Source of the DNA: Buxus sempervirens
Taxonomy: Eukaryota > Streptophyta > Magnoliopsida > Buxales > Buxaceae
Reading direction: 5' to 3'
DNA: 64,000 bases
Assembly: GCA_947561395.2 (NCBI GenBank)
Contig: OX387188.1
Span: 35,769,942-35,833,941, forward strand
Shown piece after piece: positions 43,586 through 55,454 of the stretch. Position 1 is the first letter of the stretch. Each line of letters starts with the position of its first letter. The notes under the pieces are model-generated. The model was not told the DNA's origin. It did not search any database and saw only the letters and a program-made list of their open reading frames with translations. The translations under genes were made by a program, and so were the position numbers.

Positions 43586-44234
43586 TAGGGCTGCCAATGG
43601 GTCGAATTCTGGATCCGAATTCGACCCGTATTCGATCCGAAAAATCGAATTCGAATATGCAATGATAACCGATGGATCGAATACGGTTATATAATTAAAT
43701 ATTCGATTAATTTCGGATTCGAATATGGTATTTATCATATTTAACCGATATCCGAAAAAAATCCGAACATATTAACGTTTTTGAATTGAATTTGAATATT
43801 ACTATTTAAATTCAAAAGGTTTTGTTAAGAAAGAGGCTGTTTGCCTCTTCTTTTATAAGCGAGATCGGTTGGGAGTCTTAACTCCCAACCGATGTGGGAC
43901 AAATAGTCAAATACCGAAGAAGATATTCCCAGCCGATGACGCTTATAAAAAGTTCTTTGTCCTCTTGTGAAAACAAACAATATAACCGTTCAGGAATCAA
44001 ACCACTAAACCATGGTTAAACCAGAACGGTTCAAGAGCAAATAAAAGTTTTAATTAAATAGCAAGTGCTAACCGGTAGAATTCGAATATGAATCAGTTAA
44101 TTCGAATTCGAATTCGGTCAAAGCAGACCAATATCCGATCGGATATCGGTCGAATACGAATATGAATATTTAAAAGTCGGTTCGAATACGGATCATGGTT
44201 GATCCGATCCGTATTCGAACCGTTGCCAGCCCTA
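43586..44234. mobile_element. hAT-type MITE with perfect 8-bp target duplication GTGCTGGC
   Basis: Ends TAGGGCTGCCAATGG and, inverted, TAGGGCTGGCAACGG. GTGCTGGC flanks it exactly at 43578-43585 and 44235-44242. The subterminal DNA is packed with TCGAATTC/GAATTCGAA and CGGATC motifs. No transposase. The central part (43846-43960) is unlike the rest and looks promoter-like. Confidence 0.9.
43846..43960. promoter_or_regulatory. snRNA-type promoter-like inverted repeat inside the MITE
   Basis: On the minus strand GTCCCACATCGG (43889-43900) matches the upstream sequence element of plant snRNA genes (RTCCCACATCG). It is followed by a perfect 11-bp hairpin (CGGTTGGGAGT, loop TAAG) and a TATA-like CTTATAAAAG near 43850-43860. 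A second, divergent copy on the + strand (CCCAGCCGATGACGC then TTATAAAAAG) ends near 43952. Whether anything is transcribed is unknown. I do not recognise an RNA downstream. Confidence 0.4.
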
Positions 44235-44301
44235 GTGCTGGCCCGCTATGGGGCACACCCAATTTTGTGGGTTGGGTTTGAAAAATGAAATGAAAACTGT
44301 A

Positions 44302-44372
44302 GCCAACAGGGTTTGAACCTAGCTCAACAACTTTCAAATCTATCTCCTTAACCACTAAGACACATCGACTTC
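44302..44372 (-). other. tRNA-like (degenerate) sequence
   Basis: Minus strand: TTAGTGGTTAAGG resembles an internal A box and GGTTCAAACCC matches the B box, about 35 bases apart, with an anticodon-arm-like TTTGAAAG between. The overall pattern resembles tRNA-Ser, but the acceptor ends do not pair convincingly. It is probably a tRNA-derived repeat piece rather than a working tRNA. Confidence 0.35.
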
Positions 44373-45283
44373 TTACATCAATGATATCATAATTAAATTA
44401 TTTTAGCTAAAAGTTAAGGATACCCCCATGATTGTTGGAAAATATAATTATAGAAGCTCTTATATAATCAATCAAAGCTAAGAAAATAATTAGGTATAAA
44501 TAAGCCCAAAAAGCTGTTATAAAATCTCCAATTAAATATATTTGTTAAGTCCATGGTTTTTAATTAGACTACTTTAAGTCTTTAATAGGTCTAATTTATA
44601 TTTTTTTGAGCAAAATCTATCACAATATATGTAAGACAATTTTGTGAATAATAAAAATCTTTTTTAGAATTTTTTTGTGATTTTTTTGGATATTCTTGTG
44701 ATTTTTTTGGATTTTTTAAAAAAAATTACTCTTAATTGGGCCTGGCTCGGCATGGCACGCTTTACTATTCATCCTGTCTTGTTATTTCAACGGGAAACTG
44801 TGTTTTAAGTGATACAATTTTAAAATAATCCAGATTCAGTGGCACAATTTTGAGAAATTGGGAAATAGTGATACATTTTAAGATAATTGAGAACAAGTGT
44901 TATTTTATTGTTAATAATAAAGAGGTTTCTCCAAAAAAAAAAAGCTGTCCTTAAAAGACTTGTAAACGTCACATTAAACAACCAGTGTTACAAAAGATTA
45001 TCCTAAAAGAGGCCATTGAATTTCTTAAATACCAGAAAGGACCCTGTTTTATATCTATTATTACACAGCTACCCCCTTAATTGTGGCAGAGAACGCTTGC
45101 TCTTGCCATGTCGGATGTCCTCATTGTTTGGAGGTTGGAGCTGTAATCTCCATCATTAAGGAATCTCAAGACAAATGATTCATGAACTTCTAATTATTGA
45201 AGTTCCTCCCCATATATTTGGGAGAGTGTTGAGTTGCCTTATGTTGGGCCCTTACACTTGTTTAACAATCTCCTCCATTTCTG
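44373..45283. other. AT-rich intergenic DNA
   Basis: No gene recognised. At about 44740, GGGCCTGGCTCGGCATGGC is probably the other part of the older element at 43480. 45070-45160 matches 62445-62480 (GGTTGCAGCTGTAATCTCC type), the 5' flank of the ectodomain pseudoexon at 62692. Confidence 0.45.
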
Positions 45284-47743
45284 TAATCCCAGATGATTAC
45301 CCACTTCTCCAGTTCTCCTTCATGTCCAGAAATCTCGTCTCTTCATTGATCAATACCTTTCTTCTCACAGCCTTGATACAAAAAGCTCTATCTGCACATC
45401 TCCAATTTGAAGCTATTCGTTCCTCTCAATTTTCCAGTGTCTGAAATTTCGTGTAGTCCCCTGGGCAGCACGGCCAAGTGGCACCGAAGCAGCAAACCTT
45501 GCTTACATGGTTCGGCTTAGAGGCTTATCTCCACTGTGAAGACAATGAAAAGCTTCCACTAAATAACAAAAGAATTACAGAGTTTCTTGACAAGCATAGA
45601 TCCCTAACTTCCCCAGAGAAAACCGGAAATCCCCAAATCCTTACTAATTCCGATGTTATTTTTGCCTTATTTAGTACCCAAATTCCATAAAGTTATGAAA
45701 TGGGTGAGTTTCTAAAACAACACCTACAAAGTAGGCCTTTGGATACCGGGTAAGGTTATATGCAAGACACATAACAGCTACTAGACCATCTAATTGCAGC
45801 ATAATTAACATCACCATGATCCTTACTTTTCAATAGGACCTGTCCCAGTAGTTCCGGCGGGCAATGCGGATAAGTGAGACTGCTCTTCTGCGACTACTAT
45901 TTGTATAATGAAATGTCAAAAAATGAAATGTGCGTGTAATTGATTCAGAAAAATTTTTCACTTGTTTAGTGCCAATGAGGATGCCAACATTGTGCATATC
46001 TAAAAAGTAATGTTTTTAGCTAACAAATTGTGGTATTTCAGGCTCTTTTGTTGCAGACAGGGGAAATCTTACAAGGAAGCTTTTAATAGGTATGAAACTC
46101 TTTAAATTGAATTTCTTGTTCGTACACTAGGCAATTTAAAATATAGCCTCTCAACAATATTCCCCACACGCGGTTTATAGAAATAACAGATAGGCTCTAG
46201 TTCGTACACTACATGGCTCATTTACCTTCTTCTTCTTCTTCTGTTTTTTTTTTTTTTTTGGGAATTCAGGCATTCTTCCTGCTGGATTTCTACTTGGGGT
46301 CATTACAGTCCTAATCTGCTGGTTTATCAGGCAAAATTAGTAATCCCTGGAAGAAGAAAATGAAGAATGGAGATGCGGAGGCCTTTCTAAGGAATCATGG
46401 ATCTTTAGCTCCAAAAAGATACAGATATTCAGTTGTGAAGAAAATGACCAATTCCTTCAAAGACAAATTAAGTCAAAGGAGGCTATGGTGGTGTGTACAA
46501 AGGAAAGCTAATCAATGGCCGCCTTGTGGAAGTTAAGATCTTGAGTGAATCCAAAGGAAATGGAGAAGAATTCATTAGTGAGGTAGCAAGCATTAGCATG
46601 ACTTCCCATGTTAATGTTGTCACTCTCTTAGGTTTCTGCTTTGAGGGGTCTAAAAGAGCTCTCATCTATGCGTTCATGCCTAACGGATCTCTTGAAAAGA
46701 TAATATATGATGAACAATCTATGAAGAACTGTCGACTGGGATCAGCATTTTCAGTTTCGTGGTGTACCGCCGAAAAATCGATTTTTTTCAAGTATCGATG
46801 CATTTCAATAAAAAAAATCGCTTATTTAAAAATCGATCGATTTTTTGCAGCATGCCGACGAAACGAAGTGGCGTGCCGAGTGAGATGGGTTGAAATGAGC
46901 AAACCAGGCAATAAAGAGAAATAAAAATTGATTTTTTTAAAATTTTCATTAGCAATTTTTTGCGGCTTGTGGGTGAAATTTCGACAAAATCAAAAAAATC
47001 AATTTTTTCTCAGTTTTTTGCCTTTTTGATTTTTCCAGTGTTTCGTAAGTCAAAACCTTGATTGGGATGGGAAACACTGCAACAAATTGCAGTTGGCATT
47101 TCCAAAGGACTTGAGTACTTGCACTGTGATTGCAACACTCGCATTTTGCATTTTGACATAAAGCCTCATAACATACTTCTAGACGAAGACTTCTGCCCAA
47201 AGATTTCTTATTTCAGCCTTGCTAAACTATGCACTAGAAAAGAGAGTACTATATCTATGCTAGATGCAAGAGGTACTACAGGCTATATTGCCCCCAAAAG
47301 TTTTCTCTAGAAATATTGGTGCAGTCTCACACAAATCTGATGTCTATTGTTATGGAATGATGGTTTTGGAAATGGTTGGGGGAAGAAAGAACATTGACGT
47401 AGGTGTTGATAAGATTAATGAAATATATTTTCCACATTGGATCTACAAGAATTTTCAATGCTCTGGACACCTAGGGTTGCATGGAATTTTCATTGAAGAG
47501 AATGACAAAATTGCAAGAAAGATGGTTTTAGTAGGCTTGTGGTGCATACAAACTAACCCGTTGGATCGGCCCTCGATTAGAAAGGTGCTGGAGATGCTGG
47601 AAGGAACTCTTGAGTCCATACAAATCCCACCCAAGCCTTTCTTATCCTCTCCTCTCTTTCAAGTTCAGAAGCAGGTTCTCCCACTAGATCAACATCATAA
47701 AGATAATGAAGAACATGTTAAGAATCATTCTAATGCAAGATGA
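45284..47743 (+). pseudogene. Broken LRK10L-type gene, subtype 2 (truncated leader exon and disrupted kinase)
   Basis: The leader of an ectodomain exon (SLINTFLLTALIQKALSAHL then QFEA) at about 45284-45420 matches the exon at 55455, but it breaks off before the Cys-rich part. A juxtamembrane exon is present at 46057-46089. The kinase exon starts at 46270 with the membrane helix, then meets a 10-nt deletion with TAG at 46338, an extra base in the P-loop region (AGTCAAAGGAGGC), and a MITE (46743-47060) between subdomains V and VI. Later, DFG is YFS ([10 protein letters not shown]) and another frame break occurs near 47295. The end (KPFLSSPLFQ) also differs. It is a decayed pseudogene. A frame at 45478-45690 between the parts is not recognised. 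Confidence 0.85.
46743..47060. mobile_element. MITE (Mutator- or hAT-like) inside the broken kinase
   Basis: Starts CAGCATTTTCAG and ends, inverted, CAAGGTTTTGAC. Flanking ACTGGGAT and ATTGGGAT (8 bp, one mismatch) duplicate kinase coding sequence, as shown by the uninterrupted kinase at 60880. GAAATTTCG-type and GCATGCCGACGAAACG motifs link it to the element at 27149. Confidence 0.7.
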
Positions 47744-48099
47744 ATAAAGTCAACTCCATTAGTATTGTTCTAAGAAGAGAGATAAATGTGGGCAATCTCA
47801 AGAACTAGGTGCTACTACAAGTGAAGAACTTGAAATAAGGCTTGGAATTATTGTGGCACAAAAATTGTTCTCTACAGTTACATACCTGAATTCATCAAAA
47901 TGGCAGATGGAATTCTTGCATTATTGTGATAAAAGTTTTTGAACCTAGTAAAATTACATAAATATCATAAGGAATTAAAATAATTATTAATCAATTTGAT
48001 TACAGAATTTGCATTGAATCATTGTATGAGATTCCTGATCATGAAAATCTTCCTCATTTTCGGTTACAATTTGTGCTATGAAAGAAACTCATGTTTAGG

Positions 48100-48490
48100 T
48101 TTTCAAGTAGGAGATTGGGATAACTATCCTGTGATCGAGATGATTTCCGTCGCATACAGCGTTCAGTCATTGAATCAAATCAACCGGAGTCTGGTAATAG
48201 CTCGAATGGACATGTGGGACGATCCTTGTACGGAGAATTAAATTAATACCACCCTGAATCACAGCCTCTTGTCCCAATCCTCCAATACCGGGAAGGTGGA
48301 TTTGCTCTACAATTGCATCTCCTTCGACTCAAACATTCAAATTCCGGGTATCGCTCGAGAACAGATTTAGCTGTCTCACCGGGAATGATGAGTGCAGCGA
48401 TGATTACTTCGTGTACGACGAGTACATCTCCAGCTTTAGAGAACTTGCAGATGGGGTATGCCAGAAGAAACTCAAAAAATTTCGTCACAG
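48100..48490 (+). pseudogene. LRK10L ectodomain fragment (sister of 30146)
   Basis: Encodes YPVIEMISVAYSVQSLNQIN and RSLVIARMDMWDDPCTEN, then TAA and frame breaks. Later FRELADGVCQKK is readable. It has the same borders as the fragment at 30146 and the same position downstream of a subtype 2 kinase. It lacks a leader, Cys-rich end and donor. Confidence 0.8.
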
Positions 48491-48924
48491 CAGTTCAATG
48501 CACAGCAGTCCAATGCAAATTTAACAAGTAAGGGTACAAGTTCATCAAACTGATTAAGCAACATGCTAGAAAAAAAAAACTTCAGTACCGTCGATCGGTG
48601 CACGGATTGATATCTTCTATACCCAAATTGAGAGCTTCATCCCGGAAATTGCGCAGAATCATCGATGTTGTGACTTCTAAGGAAAAGAGAATTTCAATTT
48701 GGAGTCCCTGCTTCCACACTACTACCATCTGTAGAAGTTTCTTATGACAATTCAACAGAGAACCGTCTTAGCCTGCCGTCAGGTAGAGAATTTCAATTTG
48801 GAGTCCCTGCTTCCACCCTCTTTGTTTCGTTTTTTTGAAAGTTCCCAACTATACTCTATATGTACTCAATATTCATCACTGATATCTCCCAAAATTCCCG
48901 GTCTCTGAATTTCCACTCCACAAA

Positions 48925-51900
48925 ATGCATCCCCATCTTCCCCCGTCATCCCTTCTTTTCATAGGGATCTTCACCTTCTTCTTCTGGGCGTTCCAATATC
49001 TCTGGGAAACGATGATCGACAGCACACAGCGTGCAAGACTAGTGGGTTCATATATGGTGACATAAAGAACGTCACTTATCCTTTCTGGGGAGGTGATCGA
49101 CCGGATTACTGTGGTCATCCGGCGTTCGAGCTCCGTTGCATCCAAGAGAACTATGCTGTGATCGAGATGATGTCCGTAAGATATCGCGTTCTGTCGGTGA
49201 ATCAAATCAACCGGCGTCTGGTAATAGCTCGAATGGGCTTGTGGGACTATCCTTGTACGGAGAATTATACTAACACCACACTTGATGAGAACCACTTCTC
49301 CCAATCCTCCAATAATACAGGCAAGGTGGCTTTGTTCTACAATTGCGATTCGAACTCAACCAATCCGATTCAGGGCGTATCGCTTAAGAGCAATTTTAGC
49401 TGTCCCATCGGGAATGGTGAGCGGAAGGATGCTTACTTCTCATACGACGAATACATCTCGACCTTCAGAGAAGTTGCAGATGGGATATGCCAGAAGAACA
49501 TCGAAGTCCCTGTTCGAGAACCGGGTCGTGGCGACCTCAGGCAAAATCCCGAGATAACCGTTCTGCAGAGAGTTTTGACGGGGGGTTTCGAGGTGTTGTA
49601 CACTGATGCCGTCATCCATGCCTGTGTTAATTGTGGGGATTCCGGTGGGAGCTTTGGACGCAACTTGGAATCGCAGCAACCCGTTTGCTTTTGCAGAGAT
49701 CGGCCTTACACACAAACTTGTGGTGCTTCTTCCTCCGGATCATCAGGTACGCAAGCCTTCGTGCCCCTAATTTCTTTGATCACAATATAAAAATCGATTA
49801 CTGAAGCTGCAAGGCTGCGTTTGGTAATTATTTATTTATTTTTTGCAACCATTCTCTATGATACATTGCTAGTGTGTATACCATATCCATCTCCTCTGTC
49901 TGGAATGTTGAATCAAATGGGCTAATGCCAAATTGGTGTGCACAGCAGTTCAATGCCAACTTAAGAAATAACGGTACAATTTAAGAAATAATCTTCTGCA
50001 GCGAAATTGTGAGGTAGAGACCTTCATCCGTGAAATTGGGGAGAATCATCCAAGTTGAGGAAAAGAAAATGTTTTGATTTGGATTCTATTATCACTGGCA
50101 TTTATCTATTATGATAATCATCCACCATCCAATTACCTGCACTAAAATCTGATCCATTGCAACTGTAAATGGTGAAACCATTGTTAGATCATGTACCATG
50201 GCAACAATCACAGGATAATGACCCTGATTTTGCTTTTACCAGGACAGAATGTCAAAATAATCCATTTCTTATTTACTTAAAAATTCTAATTGGGTGCTAT
50301 CTATGTAGTCATCAATTATGATGATGCACTAACAGTTGTTAATTGTTTTCCCCTTCTAAAACCTTTTAAATTACAAGGCAATCATTGGCATTAGTGCATG
50401 TTTTTGGCTGGTTTATCTACTTACAGACTTTTTAGCATAACATTCCTCAAAAAGGGGTGTTCAAGTGTCGTTTAGTTTTATCAATATCTTTTGTGCACAA
50501 AATGTTCAATTTGTTTTTTTTTTTTTTTACATTTATTGCATCTAAAAGCATTCTAATCCTATTAATTTAATTCTAGGATCTATTATGGTTGTTAAACAAT
50601 ATAAAGGGGTAATTCTTCTCAATATTTTAAAATTTTGTTTCCGTTGCTATATGGATACTAGCACAAACTGGTTTCTTTCTATTACATTCAAAAATACAAC
50701 TTATATCCTATAATATATTCAATATGCATGGGAATGTTGGATAATTAACCCCAAATAGAACTTTATTCCATTGCTACCTTAGTTTATATTCGAGTTAAAT
50801 TTTTGTGGAGAACTGATAATTTTATGATTTTTACTACAGGAAGGAGATGGATAAGAAGGCTTATAATAGGTAATATGCACCTCAAGTTAAATCGTTTGTA
50901 TTTTTTATTTAATATTTTTCAATCATGATAAATAATCTATACCAATCTTACAATTGTGCTTTGAATTTTCCCTTGTGTCCTTAGCCACCACGTCTTTCTT
51001 TAACTACAGGCCTTCTTTGTGGTGCTTCTGGAACTGCAATTACAGTAGCTTTTATTGTTTTATTCCGCTTCTTGAGGAAAGGAAAAATGGAGAACACAAA
51101 TGTTGAGGAATTTTTGAGGAATTATGGATCCATCACTCCAAGAAGATATAATTATTCAGACATCAAGTTAATGACCAATTCCTTTAAGGAAAAACTAGGC
51201 CAAGGAGGCTACGGAAGTGTCTACAAAGGAAAATTACATGACGGTTGTCCAGTGGCAGTTAAGTTCTTGAAAGAGTTGAAAGGAAATGGAGAAGAATTTA
51301 TCAATGAGGTTGCAAGTATTAGTAAGACTTCCCATGTTAATATTGTCACTCTTTTGGGTTTCTGTTTTGACGGCCAAAAAAGAGCTCTCATCTATGAGTT
51401 CATGCCTAATGGATCTTTGGAGAAGTTCATATACGATAAGAAAACATTGGCGTCAGATCGTCTCCTTGGTTGGAAAACACTACACCAAATTGCTACTGGC
51501 ATTGCTCGAGGACTAGAGTACCTGCATCGTGGTTGCAGCACACGCATTTTGCATTTTGACATAAAGCCTCATAACATTCTTTTAGACGAAGAGTTCTCTC
51601 CAAAGATTTCTGATTTCGGCCTTGCTAAGCTATGCACTAGAAAAGAGAGTTCTATATCAATGTTGGCTGCAAGAGGTACTGTCGGTTACATTGCCCCTGA
51701 GGTCTTTTCTAGACAATTTGGTCATGTCTCACACAAATCTGATGTCTATAGCTATGGAATGATGGTTCTAGAAATGGTTGGGGATAGAAATAAGACTGAT
51801 CAAGTTACAGGTAATACCAATGACGAATATTTTCCACATTGGATTTACAGGCATCTTAATCCATCTGGCCATCTAACTTTGCATGGAATTTCTACAGAGA

Positions 51901-52118
51901 AGGATGACGAAATTGCAAGAAAGATGGTTTTAGTGGGTTTGTGGTGCATACAAACTAATCCATTAGATCGGCCATCGATCAGCAAAGTGCTAGAGATGTT
52001 GGAACGAGACCTTGAATCCCTGCAAATCCCACCCAAGCCTTTCTTATCTTCTCCTCCAAGATCACCAGCAAGTTCACCCACCAAATCAACCTCATCAAAA
52101 CAGTCTACTATATTGTAA
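48925..52118 (+). pseudogene. LRK10L-type gene with intact kinase but frameshifted signal peptide
   Basis: Exons 48925-49746, 50840-50869 and 51010-52118, both joints phase 1. The start ATG (48925) opens HPHLPPSSLLFIGIFTFFF, but one T is missing from the run near 48983 compared with the gene at 38281, so the leader is out of frame with the rest. From 48987 on, the ectodomain frame is open to the donor: CKTSGFIYGDIKNVTYPFW, DRPDYCGHPAFELRC and DSGGSFGRNLESQQPVCFC. Here the Cys of SGGxCG is Phe. No in-frame ATG exists upstream of the break. The kinase is complete: [39 protein letters not shown], nearly identical to 41239-42332. Intron 1 lost about 0.9 kb relative to that gene. A sequencing or assembly error at one base would change this call. 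Confidence 0.7.
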
Positions 52119-55100
52119 GAATTATTTTTGTGCAAGATCAGTCTATTTAACAGACTCCACTGAATGGAATCATAGTATAAAAATGTAATTTTTGTTCAAT
52201 TGTAGACTCTGTGACAAACACAACAAGAAGCATTATCAAAGATATATCTAAGCAATTACACACGTCAATTTTGAAGCATCTGGCTTAATAACATTTGACC
52301 ACAACTGAAATTCTTGAATATACTAGTAAGTCTAGCTGTTGCAAATGAACTTGAAATTATTTGATCAAAATAGCTTGTTAGCCCTTCCCAGGACTCTTGC
52401 AAGGGATTGAAACCCATGTTCAATACAAATTTCAACTATGTCTGACAACTCTCATTTCGAAGATATTACTAAGAGACAATCAGTTTCTTGCAACTCTTTA
52501 CTATTAATTAGTTAAAATGAATCTGTATATTCTCTTAAGCAATAATGTATTTGCATACTGAAAATATTAAAATTCTGTATCTTCCAAGCTTTTTTTTGGT
52601 AGTCCAAAGTTATGAAAAGAGGATATGAATAATTCATGAGCATTCTTCATGAAATTTTAGTCAAAATTTAATTTTAACATCACTCTGATTTTCATTTAAT
52701 TCTGTCATTTTGAAGATCCAACCAAGCAGCTGCTCAGATTCCATCCGTAATACATTTCCACCCAGTACGGCAAGCTTCATAAAATGTAGCACAGAATGGA
52801 AAATTCCTCTCTTGAAAGTCTTCTTCAACTTCCGTTAAAAGTTCCATCAAAAAGATGGATAGAAACAGTAGAATTATCTGCAAGGTGAGCATTTGAAGCC
52901 CCTTTCTATACAAGTTGTTGCGAAGAATCTGGAATGACCTAAAATCATGCTTCAAGGAATGATTTAATCCCCAAAAGGGGATCAGGAATGCCGGGTAGTC
53001 AAGAGATGTTACCATTAATAGGAAATTTTTTACCATTAACAGAACACAAAAGAATCTAGAATGACCTAAAATCATGCTTCAAGGAATGATTTAATCCCCA
53101 AAATGGGATCAGGAATGCCAGGGTAGTCAAGAGATGTTACCAGCATAGCAAAATTGCTGGATGTTACCTATTGGTGTCATCCTAGTTGTAATAGATCAGA
53201 TGAGCATTCCCTCAACCACAGCAGCAAACAAAATATGAAAAAGATGAATTACTTAGATATTCCAGAGTTTGGCAATAATACATAATACTTCAGTCCAGGT
53301 CAGAGTGAAGGTTGATTCAAATCACTCATGAACAAGTGAAATCTCCAAATAAATTACTCGTGAACAAGTGAGATTCTCCAAATGAACTACCATATTTGAA
53401 GCTGAATCACCAGGTTTCGAAGTTAAAAGCATAATAATTTTCAAGGATTTTTGTCTGCCTTATCATGGTAATTGATCTGGTTAATCATTGTTTCAATGGA
53501 ATATGACTTGACAATATAACCAATGTAGATCATCCAATAATTTGGGACCTCTTGGCAGGTCATGCTAATAATTTTTTGCTTCTCATGGGGTCCCATTGGC
53601 GTGAATATATCTGCCTTTGTCCCATATTGCAGTGTCCACCATAATTTTTTCTTTTTAGTGTTCCCAACAGATTTAAGGAATACTAGTTTGCCTGAGAAAT
53701 AAATTCAGGCCATGCTTGTCCTTTTGGGTAAATTCTTTTGAATAAAGTCATTGCATGGGAGCATTTGTCAACGGATTTTTGCCTGATAAATGCATTTCTG
53801 GATACAAAGATGATCTTATCAAAGTTTCGTTAATGCACAAAACAACTTTTCACATAAGTAAAAAGTGCTTAACAAGTCAAAAATAAAATAAGCTCTCAAT
53901 TAAAATGCACCAAATGTAACCTGTGATGGCAGAGGAAGTGAGATAAAATGGAACTGTCCTGAGATCTATATTACACTGCTGTTATTACTCAGGTGCACTT
54001 CCCTGTCAACAACACAAGCCCTTCATTTTCATTATAATATGAGAAAAGAAAATTTTTGCCTGTGCCCTGTTGATATGAAAGGTTTCCCCATGCTCCTTAT
54101 TTTGTGCGAATGTTAGCTTTAGTTATCTCTTCTAATATTGTGAACTCAAAGTTCAATTATATTGTTCTTCAGTTTTATTGATTCATGATTTGTTTACATG
54201 GGGGCCATGACTTTTTGGTATCCAATTAATCACTATATATAGTGCTGTGTTCATTTTTGTGCTGGTTTATTTTCTCAACTCTTTGATTTGTTTAATGAAC
54301 ATTGGGAATGAGATCAACAAGATCTTTGGTGCAACAATCATCATCAACTAGTGATCTCTTTACCTTGTTGACTGTTGAATTCTTCCTTCATTAGCATATC
54401 TATGAGAAGTGTTTTGGGTGTCACATTGATGGAGGTCTATGAGTTAATGTCATGTCTGGGAACTTCAGCTGTTTCTACTCCAAGAATGGTATAGAAACAA
54501 TAAGTCTTTTGGTCCCTTTCTATATATCATTTCCTTCCTTTCTCTCCTCCAGCTAAGCTATTGCTTGCTGAATGAGTGTCACTTCCTGCCCTCTCTATAT
54601 ATAGATATGCCCTCTCAACCTCGGTTCAGTCTTTTCATTTTGATATGTCTTACACATACAAACGTATTGTAGATGGAAGAGCTGCTGTGTTTAGATGAGC
54701 AGCTCTCGCTACCTTAGTTTATATTCATGTGCAACAATTCAAACACAAGATTCTTCAAATGATCAGCCACAAAAGGATTGCACTGTTATTGGATCTCTCA
54801 CAGGAGAGCAGTGAGGGACACGGCCCTTGTGCCGGCCCCTGTTAAAGATGGAAGGTCATAACTTTTTGAGGGGCCACAGTTGCTCCAGAGCCATTTTGGA
54901 AGGGAAGTTTTGCGGGCTGTCTCCTGGAACTGGAAGAATACTCCCATTTTCTACATATACATTTCCACTTTTGTACATCATTTTTTTGATTTATTCTTTG
55001 GACTGCTTGTATTTACTAAAGATTGATGTATATATATTTTATATGAGTGTGCCATTGAGATTTAAATCTTATAAGATGCATCCTGACGATCTCCTTCCAT

Positions 55101-55454
55101 AGTTTTTCCCTAGATGCAATGCTGTGTTTAGAAAAGTCTAATTAAGCTTCACGCGGAGGTCAAGTCATCCAAATTCAAGGACTTTCTTCTTAGCTGCACC
55201 ATACAACGCGTAGCTCGCGTGTGCCTTCTTTCTAGCCGCCAGTAAGCCACATGTCCAATTCACGCGGCTTCCCCCACCCCCGGTCAAAGGATATGACATG
55301 TATACGTTGGAAAAGGGCATTCTAGTAACTTAGCTAGTGAAGGGTATTATAGTACTTAGATTATGTCACCAAATGACTCTAATTCAACACCTCCCTTCCC
55401 ACCTCAGTTGTCCTCCTCTGTTCTATCATCTCTTCTTCAATTCTCTCATTCCAG
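52119..55454. other. 3' flank, CACTA empty site, remnants of deleted exons
   Basis: 52119-53275 is the kinase 3' flank and carries the empty CACTA site at about 52927 and a minus-strand conserved frame at 52734-53075. 53580-54235 plus 54236-54340 matches 34620-35390 joined to 36880-36990, so the ectodomain exon seen at 35821 is missing here. 54350-54745 matches the intron before the juxtamembrane exons (40640-41030), but no exon follows. 55130-55454 is the 5' flank of the next exon, with two GGTCAA (W-box type) motifs at 55158 and 55282. Confidence 0.6.

Noticed and set aside
43384..43738. Ala/Arg-rich frames on both strands
   Set aside because: They cover GC-rich repeats of an older element and the MITE end; no conserved protein pattern.
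45478..45690. 70-codon frame after the truncated leader
   Set aside because: No ATG start, no domain recognised, no flanking splice signals that fit; may be chance.
46493..46924. Kinase-like frame of 143 codons as a separate gene
   Set aside because: It is a piece of the broken kinase that reads into the MITE at 46743.
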